From assembly GCA_014239365.1 (NCBI GenBank), contig JAAZZB010000014.1, positions 1 to 38,385 on the forward strand: a stretch of 38,385 nucleotides of DNA. Reading direction: 5' to 3'. A model generated the notes under the pieces. The model made no database searches. It saw only the letters and a program-made list of their open reading frames with translations, and was not told the origin of the DNA. Positions 32,053 to 38,385 of this stretch are shown piece after piece; the first letter of the stretch is position 1; every line of letters starts with the position of its first letter. The translations under genes and the position numbers were made by a program. The stretch is from Verrucomicrobiia bacterium (GTDB lineage Bacteria > Verrucomicrobiota > Verrucomicrobiia > Limisphaerales > UBA1100).

Positions 32053-33528
32053 CTAGTTCTCCGGTGTTCTAGAGAAGGCGTTGGCCGTCATCGTAACCGC
32101 CAATGTAATCCCGCAGCCAATCACCGTGTACCACGGCCAATGGATGGCGTCTTTCAAACCGTATTTAATGCCGAGCATTGCGATCAACGAAACCGCCATC
32201 CCGAGAATGATGGGCACGCCGCGCCCCTTCTTTATAGTGAGCGCCAGCAACACACCGCCGAGCAAGCCGCCGCTGGCAAGGCCGACGAGGCTGAACGCGG
32301 CGTCCATCACCGACTCCACTTCGCGACTGGTGAAGGCCACCACGATGAGCATTGCCCCCCAAAACAAAGTAGCCCTGCGACTGAGTTTGAGTTTGTGGCT
32401 GTCGCTGGAATCTTTTTTTGCAAGGCCGAGATCCATCACGGTCACTGACGACAATGCACTGAGAGCCGAACTCACTGACGACATCGCGGCGGCGAGGATG
32501 CCCACCAACATAAGCCCCTTCACGCCCACCGGCGCTTGGGCGAGCATGAAAATGGGAAACACAAAGTCAGTTTGTTTTTTGCCAAATGAATTTTCCGGGA
32601 TGTCGATGGGGATGGGCGTTTGCTGGTAGAGCACCCAAAGCAATACGCCGACCATTAGGAAAAGCAGCATCATCGGCAGAATCACCACAGCGCAAAACGC
32701 CAGCGCTTTGCGGCCATCGGTGATGGTGCGGCAAGCGAGCACACGTTGCGCCACGAGTTGATCCACGCCGTGCGTGAACAGCACAAACACGCCCGCACCG
32801 AGAATGCCCATCCAAAGATTGTACGGCGCGGCGAGCGTGAATTGCGTGTTGAGCCATTCGAGTTTGCCTTCGGCGCGAGCCGTTTCCATCGCGCCGCTCC
32901 AGCCGCCATCGATGAGCGTGGGAATATAAAACAGCGCGAATAATCCGCCGGCCACAAACAAAATAAATTGCGCGGCATCGGTCCACACCACGGCTTTTAA
33001 TCCACCCACAAACGTGTACACCAGCGACAACCCAACAAAGAGCAGGATGGCCGGCAGCACCGGCCAATCGAGCATCAGCTGCAAGGGGATACACGTGACG
33101 AACACGCGCACGCCCGCGGCGAGCGTGCCGACGATGAGAAACATTACCGCCGCCGTCTTGTGAGCGCCGCTGCCGAAGGCGTTGCCGATAAGCGCGTAAG
33201 GCGAATAAATTTCTTTTTTGAAATACAACGGCACCATCACCACCGCCAACACGATGCGGCCAATCACGTAGCCGAGGACGATTTGGATGAACATCAAATT
33301 GCCGCCATACGCCATCGCGGGCACGCCAATGAACGTCAGCGCACTCGTCTCGGTGGCCACGATGGAAAAGGCCACCGCCCACCAAGGCAGCTCGCGTCCG
33401 CCGAGAAAATAATCGCGCGTCGTTTTCTGCCCGCGTCCCAGCCAAACACCCAGCGCGATGATGCTGATGAGGTAAACAAAGATCACCGCCCAATCTATTG
33501 ATGAAATCTGTGACGCGGCGGCAAGCAT
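32053..33528 (-). CDS. Sodium:solute symporter family transporter
   Basis: This 491-residue protein has about 13 membrane helices of the sodium:solute symporter (SSS) family. Early helices show VYLISIIALGVWLGRGQKT and DYFLGGRELPWWAVAFSI, followed by ETSALTFIGVPAMAYGG, part of the sodium-binding helix 1 region. Later comes MSSVSSALSALSSVTVMDL, the helix 8 sodium site. SSS transporters take up sugars, amino acids or organic acids with Na+. It is divergent from a Gfo/Idh/MocA oxidoreductase, which suggests sugar or polyol uptake, a common pairing in Verrucomicrobiota and Planctomycetota. Confidence 0.95.
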   Translation of the reverse strand: MLAAASQISSIDWAVIFVYLISIIALGVWLGRGQKTTRDYFLGGRELPWWAVAFSIVATETSALTFIGVPAMAYGGNLMFIQIVLGYVIGRIVLAVVMVPLYFKKEIYSPYALIGNAFGSGAHKTAAVMFLIVGTLAAGVRVFVTCIPLQLMLDWPVLPAILLFVGLSLVYTFVGGLKAVVWTDAAQFILFVAGGLFALFYIPTLIDGGWSGAMETARAEGKLEWLNTQFTLAAPYNLWMGILGAGVFVLFTHGVDQLVAQRVLACRTITDGRKALAFCAVVILPMMLLFLMVGVLLWVLYQQTPIPIDIPENSFGKKQTDFVFPIFMLAQAPVGVKGLMLVGILAAAMSSVSSALSALSSVTVMDLGLAKKDSSDSHKLKLSRRATLFWGAMLIVVAFTSREVESVMDAAFSLVGLASGGLLGGVLLALTIKKGRGVPIILGMAVSLIAMLGIKYGLKDAIHWPWYTVIGCGITLAVTMTANAFSRTPEN

Positions 33529-33584
33529 CGGAGCATTGTCCGGAGGCAGCGGGCAAGGGCAACCAAATCCAATTCACAGGCTGT

Positions 33585-33649
33585 TGTGCTGCCGGCATCT
33601 TGCCGGCAGGAGTTGCGTTTTCATCTGCCGGCAAGATGCCGGCAGCACA
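33585..33649. repeat. Palindromic repeat, copy 1 (CTGCCGGCAAGATGCCGGCAG type)
   Basis: A perfect 25-bp inverted repeat (33585-33609 with 33625-33649) contains two GCCGGC palindromes per arm. The 15-base spacer between the arms includes gttgcgtttt. A second copy with the spacer in the opposite orientation is at 35201-35265. The shared spacer shows the two are the same mobile element, inserted in both directions. It lies between the symporter and oxidoreductase starts, so it sits in their promoter region. Confidence 0.92.
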
Positions 33650-33729
33650 TAGGAGATTCAGGGTTGACGCTTGGCCGCTTGGAGCTATCCTCTGAAACAC
33701 CAATTGGGCAACACAAACAAAGGCATTTT

Positions 33730-35145
33730 ATGAGCAACAAAAATCAATCCCCCAAGACCGGCGAAACCCGCCGCAAATTCCTCAAAACAACCGGCACAGT
33801 CGCCGCCGCAGCCGCCGCGTTGAAGGTGCCGGTGTACGCCGGCAACAAGGCGCCCTCGGCCAATGTGAAGGGCGCGAATGAAAAAATCGTGATCGGCTTT
33901 ATCGGCGTGGGCGGTCGCGGCTTTAACGCGCACGTGCGCCAGATGCGTCAAAGCGCTGCGGGCAATAATATTTCACAAGCAGCGATGTGCGACGTATCCA
34001 AACACCGCGCCAATGCGGCGAAGGATTTTGTCGCCAAAAATTCCAAAGACCCAGTCGAGGCGTACACCGATTATCGCAAGGTGATCGAGCGCAAGGACAT
34101 CGACGCGGTGGTGTGCGCCACGGTGGATCACTGGCACACACCCATTTGTGTGGAGGCAATGGAGAGCGGCAAAGATATTTACGTTGAGAAACCGATGACG
34201 CGTTACCTCGGCGAAGCCTTCAAGCTGTACGACGCCGTGAAGCGCACCAAACGCAAAGTGCAAGTCGGCTCGCAGATCACCAGTTGCGGCAACTTCGCCA
34301 AAGCCGCCGAGCTCATCGCTCAAGGCAAGATGGGCCCGCTCGTGCTCGCGCAAGGTTCGTACATGCGCAACAATCCCAAGGGCGAATGGAACTACCGCCT
34401 GCAACCGTGGGCCACGAAAGGTGACATCCAATGGACCACCGAGAAAGGTAAGATCGGCTGGCTGCGTGAGGATATGAAACAAATCGGTTTCAATGCCGAT
34501 CACTATTTCCGCTGGCGCAAATATCTTCCGTACTGCGCCGGATTGTTGGGCGATCTCATTCCGCATCGCCTCTTCCCGCTGATGCGCGCCACCGGCAAAC
34601 CGGAATTCCCGAGCCGCGTTGTCTGCCTTGGCACGCGCAAGATCACGCCGGACCGCGACGTCAGCGACAACACGCAAGTGCTCGCCGAGTTCCCGAACGG
34701 AATGACGCTTATCGTCACCAGCTCGTCCGTCAATGAACAGGGCCTCAATGAAACCATCCGCGGCCAATACGGCACGATGTATCTCAGCACCAACGGCAGC
34801 AGCCTCGAGTACAAACCCGAGCGCCCCTTCGCCGAGGAGTTTGATCCCGAGAGCTACACCAACCTCGCCCCCAGCGGCAACACCACCCCGCAGCACCACA
34901 AAAACTGGCTCGACTGCATCCGCAACGGTGGCGAACCGGTGGCCGGCATCGACCTCGCCATCAAAGTGCAAACCGTGATTTCCCTCGCGGAAATTGCCGA
35001 TCGCCGCGGCACGATGGCGCATTTCGATCCCAAGACCCGCAAGATCACCGACGGCTCCGGTCGCGAGATCAAGGCCTACGATTACGCCGAGGAAGCCAAG
35101 CTCGACCAAGGCCCGTACGGTCCCATCAAAGAAATCGGCGGCTGA
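33730..35145 (+). CDS. Tat-exported Gfo/Idh/MocA family oxidoreductase
   Basis: This 471-residue protein has a twin-arginine signal (RRKFLK at 14-19, then a hydrophobic stretch ending VYAGN). A Gfo/Idh/MocA NAD(P)-binding domain follows: VIGFIGVGGRGFNAH, VVCATVDHWHTPICVEAMESG, and the signature VEKPMTRYLGEA with Glu-Lys-Pro. The C-terminal beta domain has PHRLFPLMRATGKPEFP and ends with CIRNGGEPVAG, typical for the family. These enzymes oxidise or reduce sugars, inositols or similar. A Tat signal means the enzyme is exported folded with its cofactor. It probably works on the substrate of the neighbouring symporter, in the periplasm. It ends 18 bases before a strong terminator. Confidence 0.95.
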   Translation: MSNKNQSPKTGETRRKFLKTTGTVAAAAAALKVPVYAGNKAPSANVKGANEKIVIGFIGVGGRGFNAHVRQMRQSAAGNNISQAAMCDVSKHRANAAKDFVAKNSKDPVEAYTDYRKVIERKDIDAVVCATVDHWHTPICVEAMESGKDIYVEKPMTRYLGEAFKLYDAVKRTKRKVQVGSQITSCGNFAKAAELIAQGKMGPLVLAQGSYMRNNPKGEWNYRLQPWATKGDIQWTTEKGKIGWLREDMKQIGFNADHYFRWRKYLPYCAGLLGDLIPHRLFPLMRATGKPEFPSRVVCLGTRKITPDRDVSDNTQVLAEFPNGMTLIVTSSSVNEQGLNETIRGQYGTMYLSTNGSSLEYKPERPFAEEFDPESYTNLAPSGNTTPQHHKNWLDCIRNGGEPVAGIDLAIKVQTVISLAEIADRRGTMAHFDPKTRKITDGSGREIKAYDYAEEAKLDQGPYGPIKEIGG

Positions 35146-35163
35146 GGCCATTGAAAATTCACG

Positions 35164-35194
35164 GGCTCCGCGGGCGACCGCGGAGCCTTTTTTT
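35164..35194 (+). terminator. Rho-independent terminator after the oxidoreductase
   Basis: A perfect 10-bp GC-rich stem GGCTCCGCGG/CCGCGGAGCC (35164-35173 with 35178-35187) with a four-base loop is followed by seven T (35188-35194). It ends the oxidoreductase transcript before apbE. Confidence 0.95.
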
Positions 35195-35200
35195 GTGTAA

Positions 35201-35265
35201 TGTGCTGCCGGCATCTTGCCGGCAGATCAGAAACGCAACCCCTGCCGGCAAGATGCCGACAGCAC
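35201..35265. repeat. Palindromic repeat, copy 2 (opposite orientation)
   Basis: The arms 35201-35225 and 35242-35265 are inverted copies of the element at 33585-33649, with one mismatch. The spacer reads aaacgcaacc, the reverse complement of the copy-1 spacer gttgcgttt with a small change. It starts six bases after the T-run of the oxidoreductase terminator and ends one base before the apbE ATG at 35267. The apbE ribosome site must therefore lie in this hairpin, or apbE is translated from a leaderless or weak site. Confidence 0.92.
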
Positions 35266-35266
35266 G

Positions 35267-36157
35267 ATGACGCCAAACGAAATCACAACCGTCGCCGCCG
35301 AGGCAATGGCCACCCGTTTTGAGGTTGCCTTGCACGGCGCGCCCGAAGCCACGTTGCGTTCGGCAGCGGAAGAAGCGCTGGCGGAAATCGCGCGGCTTGA
35401 GGCGATGCTCAGCCTCTACCAATCCACCAGCGAAATTGCCCACCTCAACCAACGCGCCGCGCGCGAGGCCGTGCGCGTATCAAACGAAGTCTTCACGCTG
35501 CTCGAACGCTGCGCAGATTTGAGCCAACAAACCCAAGGCGCGTTCGACATCACCCTCGCGCCGTTGATGCAGTGCTGGCGGTTTATGAATGATACCGGCG
35601 CGGTGCCCGCCGACGATGCCATCGCCAAAGCACTCGCGTGCACTGGAATGCAACACCTCCAACTCAACCCCACTTACACCACCGTGCAATTCGCGCGCGA
35701 AGGGTTGAGGCTCGACCTCGGTTCCATTGGCAAAGGCTACGCGCTGGAACAAGCCGCCGCGTGGTTGCGCGAAAATGAATTTGAAAATTTCCTCATCCAC
35801 GGCGGCACCAGCACCGTGTACGCACGCGGCACCCAAGCCGACGGCACCCCATGGCGCGTGGCGGTGGAACACCCCGACAAAAACCAACCGCCACTGCACA
35901 TTGTTGATTTGCAAAATGAATCGCTGTCCGTTTCCGGCATCGACGGCAAATCATTCATCGACGCCGAAGGCAACGAGCAAGGCCACGTCATCGACCCCCG
36001 CACCGGCCACCCTACCCAAGCCGCACGCGTAGCCGCGGTGGTGTGCGAATCCGCCACCGAAAGCGATGCGTGGGCGACTGCGTTTTTGGTGAAGCCGGAG
36101 TTGGAAGTGCCGGAGGGGATGCGGGTTTTGAGATTGGACACTTCTCCCTCACCCTAG
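35267..36157 (+). CDS. apbE: FAD:protein FMN transferase
   Basis: This 296-residue protein is ApbE, which attaches FMN from FAD to Thr or Ser residues of target proteins, such as NqrB/NqrC or RnfG/D. Seen: MATRFEVALHGAPEATL, GAFDITLAPLMQCWRF, the FAD-binding LDLGSIGKGYALEQAAAWL, LIHGGTSTVYARG and the Mg/FAD-binding HVIDPRTGHPT. No signal peptide is visible, although many ApbE proteins are periplasmic, so it may act in the cytosol. The final residues (LDTSPSP) fall in a palindromic repeat, so the natural C-terminus may have been altered. The start at 35267 directly follows the repeat. No flavoprotein target is in view. Confidence 0.93.
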   Translation: MTPNEITTVAAEAMATRFEVALHGAPEATLRSAAEEALAEIARLEAMLSLYQSTSEIAHLNQRAAREAVRVSNEVFTLLERCADLSQQTQGAFDITLAPLMQCWRFMNDTGAVPADDAIAKALACTGMQHLQLNPTYTTVQFAREGLRLDLGSIGKGYALEQAAAWLRENEFENFLIHGGTSTVYARGTQADGTPWRVAVEHPDKNQPPLHIVDLQNESLSVSGIDGKSFIDAEGNEQGHVIDPRTGHPTQAARVAAVVCESATESDAWATAFLVKPELEVPEGMRVLRLDTSPSP

Positions 36158-36275
36158 CCCTCTCCCGCTGGGAGAGGGAATCAGCCACCGACCGCTCTCA
36201 GCCGGAAGACACGAATCAACCAACGGCAGCGCAGCCTCTCCCTCTCCCAGCGGGAGAGGGTCGGGGTGAGGGAGA
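36143..36275. repeat. Palindromic repeat overlapping apbE stop codon
   Basis: Arms 36143-36179 and 36239-36275 are inverted copies of about 37 bp with minor differences. Each contains CCCTCTCCCGCTGGGAGAGG, a hairpin in itself. About 59 bases lie between the arms. The left arm contains the apbE TAG at 36155-36157, so it supplies the last codons of apbE. The right arm ends 13 bases before the helicase stop. This CCCTCTCCC-type palindrome is a common style of interspersed repeat in many bacteria. Confidence 0.85.
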
Positions 36276-36287
36276 ACGATTCGAAAA

Positions 36288-38309
36288 TTAAAACGCCCCT
36301 TGCTGATAGGGATCGAACGATCCAATCTTCCATTCGTCGATTAATTCATCGGGCAATTCCTTGAGGAAGCGTGACGGGAGTTGGATCATATCATCGCTGC
36401 TACCGGCGGCGACGGTGCGGATGAGTGGGTGGCACAGGTACAGCTCGTCCATCGCGCGTGTGATGGCGACGTAAAAAAGGCGGCGCTCCTCCTCCTCGCC
36501 ATCCAGCGAATCGAGCGAGCGATTGCTCGGGAACATACCGTCGCACAGCATAATGACAAACACCACTTTGAACTCCAGCCCTTTGGCTTGGTGGATCGTG
36601 GTGAGGCGGAGCTTTTCGTCATCGTCATTTTCGGATCGTTCCTGTTCGGCCTCCACGTTGGTGAGCAGCGCCAGCTCGGCCAGAAAATTTTCCAGCGATT
36701 CGTATTGACGCGCGAACACACTGAGTTGCTCGATGTCATCTTTGCGCTGCGGCGCTTTATCGTAATTCGCCTCCAAATAATCCGAATAGCCCGCCTCCAA
36801 AATCAATGAAATCATTTCGCCCGCATCACCGGCCACCGGCGGGGCTTCCAGTTGGGCGACCGTTGCGGAAAATTGCGCCCACGGCATCTTGGCTTTTTTG
36901 GGCACACCGGCGCAGAGCTGCACCGCCTCCGCCAACGGCCGGCTGCCCGCATGCGCGGTCAGAAATTGGCCCCACAACTTCAACGCCGTTTTGCCGCCCA
37001 CGCCGGGTAACATCAGCACGAGCCGTTTGAACGCCTGTTCGTCGCGCGGATTGGCCAGCCATTTGAGGTACGACGTCACGTCCTTGATGTGCGCTTGTTC
37101 AAAAAACCGCACGCCGCTGGTGATCGAAAACGGGATGTTGCGCCGCGTCAATTCAAGTTGCAATTCGAGCGCGTGAAAATGCGAGCGATACAGCACCGCC
37201 ATATCGTCAAGCTCGATGCCCTCCTCGCGCAGCTCCAGCGCGCGTTGGGCGATGAAGGCCGCTTGTTCGTCGGCGGCGCTGCACACCACTTTCGCGGGCT
37301 TCTCGCCCGAGTCACGACACGCGGCCAGTTCCTTGGCAAACTGCCGCGTGTTGGCGGCGATGGCGGCATTGGCGAGGTTGAGAATCTCCGGTGTGCTGCG
37401 GTAATTCGTTTCGATTTTGTACACGGCCGCGCCGGGATAACGCTTGGGGAACTCCATTATGTTTGCGTAATTCGCACCGCGCCACGAATAGATGCTTTGC
37501 GAATCATCGCCCACGACCATCACGTTTTTGTAGCGCGCGCCGAGCAGATCGATCAATTCCGCCTGCAACAGATTCGTGTCCTGATATTCATCCACGAGCA
37601 CAAACTGAAACCGTTGCTGATACATCGTGCGCACGTCCTCGTGCTCCTTCATCAAGCGCAGCCACAGCACCAGCAAGTCATCAAAATCCATCAAGCCATT
37701 GGCGAGCTTGCGCTTGGTGTAGCGGTCGAGCACGTCGGTGATTTGCTCCGTCAACGGCTCAAACCACGGATAGCGGTCCTCAATAATTTCGCTCACCGGC
37801 ACTTGCTTGTTAATCGCCAGCGAGCCGATGTCGCCCACCACATCCGGCTTGGGAAAGCGCGTGGCCTTCACGTCAATCTCCGCCTCCACGATGCACGCGG
37901 TGATGAGCCCCTTGGCGTCCTCGCGATCTTGGATGGTAAACGACCGCGTGAACCCCAGCGCCTCCGCGTGCCGCCGCAACACACGATGGCCGATGGAATG
38001 AAACGTGCCGCCCCACAGCGCGCTCATATCGCGCCCAATCAAATCGGTCACGCGCCCCATCATTTCTTTGGCGGCTTTGTTGGTGAACGTCAGCAGCAGA
38101 ATGCGATCCGCCGGCACGCCTTGTTCAAGCAAATACGCCACGCGATAAGTGAGCGTGCGCGTCTTGCCCGAGCCCGCGCCGGCAATCACCAACGCCGGCC
38201 CCGGCAAAGCGGTCACCGCCGCGCGCTGCGATTCGTTCAGCTCCGCCTCGTAGTCGATGTGTAAATCAACCGAGTCGCGATATGGCTGTAAAGTGTACTC
38301 CCGTGGCAC
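36288..38309 (-). CDS. UvrD/Rep-family ATP-dependent DNA helicase
   Basis: This 673-residue protein is a superfamily I 3'-5' helicase of the UvrD/PcrA/Rep group. It has LNESQRAAVTALPGPALVIAG then the Walker A GAGSGKT, TFTNKAAKEM (motif Ia), FVLVDEYQDTN (motif II), VVGDDSQSIYSWRGA (III), ETNYRST (IV), LTTIHQAKGLEF (V), and RRLFYVAITRAMDELYL (VI). All helicase motifs are present. The C-terminal end is shorter than UvrD/PcrA of model bacteria. It acts in repair and restart of replication forks. The start is ATG at 38309; the remaining bases 38310-38385 hold no gene. It ends next to the palindromic repeat at 36143-36275, convergent with apbE. Confidence 0.95.
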   Translation of the reverse strand: MPREYTLQPYRDSVDLHIDYEAELNESQRAAVTALPGPALVIAGAGSGKTRTLTYRVAYLLEQGVPADRILLLTFTNKAAKEMMGRVTDLIGRDMSALWGGTFHSIGHRVLRRHAEALGFTRSFTIQDREDAKGLITACIVEAEIDVKATRFPKPDVVGDIGSLAINKQVPVSEIIEDRYPWFEPLTEQITDVLDRYTKRKLANGLMDFDDLLVLWLRLMKEHEDVRTMYQQRFQFVLVDEYQDTNLLQAELIDLLGARYKNVMVVGDDSQSIYSWRGANYANIMEFPKRYPGAAVYKIETNYRSTPEILNLANAAIAANTRQFAKELAACRDSGEKPAKVVCSAADEQAAFIAQRALELREEGIELDDMAVLYRSHFHALELQLELTRRNIPFSITSGVRFFEQAHIKDVTSYLKWLANPRDEQAFKRLVLMLPGVGGKTALKLWGQFLTAHAGSRPLAEAVQLCAGVPKKAKMPWAQFSATVAQLEAPPVAGDAGEMISLILEAGYSDYLEANYDKAPQRKDDIEQLSVFARQYESLENFLAELALLTNVEAEQERSENDDDEKLRLTTIHQAKGLEFKVVFVIMLCDGMFPSNRSLDSLDGEEEERRLFYVAITRAMDELYLCHPLIRTVAAGSSDDMIQLPSRFLKELPDELIDEWKIGSFDPYQQGAF

Positions 38310-38385
38310 GCGGGCTACGGTAAAGGCGGAAAGGCACTAGGGCGAGGGAAGAAGTTTTTAGTGAGTGGGCAATTGGGAGTAGGGA

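Noticed and set aside
33973-35214. 413-residue open frame antisense to the oxidoreductase
   Set aside because: It overlaps a clear Gfo/Idh/MocA gene and the terminator; low-complexity shadow of third-position GC bias.
37089-38264. 391-residue open frame antisense to the helicase gene
   Set aside because: The helicase has all superfamily I motifs. The antisense frame lacks any.

Overview
The window looks like a chromosomal segment from a Gram-negative member of the Planctomycetota-Verrucomicrobiota-Chlamydiota group, most likely a verrucomicrobial relative of Pedosphaera/Limisphaerales. This is an inference from gene style, not a database result. The basis is a Tat-exported Gfo/Idh/MocA oxidoreductase beside a sodium:solute symporter, a very lysine-rich histone H1-like protein, zinc-ribbon proteins with Pro/Ala linkers, a lipoprotein and an outer-membrane-type beta-barrel protein, and many interspersed palindromic repeats in GC-rich DNA.

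Left part (1-6.9 kb), accessory in character: a 3' half of a tRNA- or tmRNA-like gene that may be an integration-site remnant (to 340), an intact tRNA-Ser(GGA), two paralogous GIY-YIG-like small proteins bracketing a vWA protein, a structured RNA with a strong terminator, a NERD-domain membrane protein and a decayed CPXCG zinc protein, then an ADP-ribosylglycohydrolase. Middle part (7-24 kb), mostly housekeeping: an exported HExxH protein with a barrel-like C-terminus, ComM/YifB, a three-gene cluster (YiiX-like peptidase lipoprotein, ATP-grasp ligase, gamma-glutamyl hydrolase-like amidotransferase), alanine dehydrogenase, a PAP2-family membrane protein, a DEDDy exonuclease, the H1-like protein, MutS, a zinc-ribbon protein, MurA, PrmC, a LysM protein and a cysteine desulfurase.

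The stretch 24.6-30.8 kb is the most intriguing. Seven co-directional, tightly packed genes encode a GcvH-like lipoyl carrier, a CobW-type GTPase, a small protein resembling the N-terminal part of HdrA, a 2x[4Fe-4S] ferredoxin, a DUF116-polyprenyl synthetase fusion, a two-gene Doc-type toxin-antitoxin pair, and a prenyltransferase/squalene-cyclase-like alpha-toroid protein. I propose this as a candidate undescribed lipoyl/Fe-S/isoprenoid redox system. A cysteine desulfurase is transcribed divergently from it. Next comes a eukaryote-like UMP-CMP kinase with an unfamiliar N-terminal domain, a candidate for transfer from an alga or protist.

Right part (32-38.4 kb): the sodium:solute symporter, the Tat-exported oxidoreductase flanked by two oppositely oriented copies of one palindromic repeat, the flavinylating enzyme ApbE, another palindromic repeat, and a UvrD/Rep-family helicase. 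At least six distinct palindromic repeat types occur in the window, and two of them supply the stop codons and last residues of mutS and apbE.
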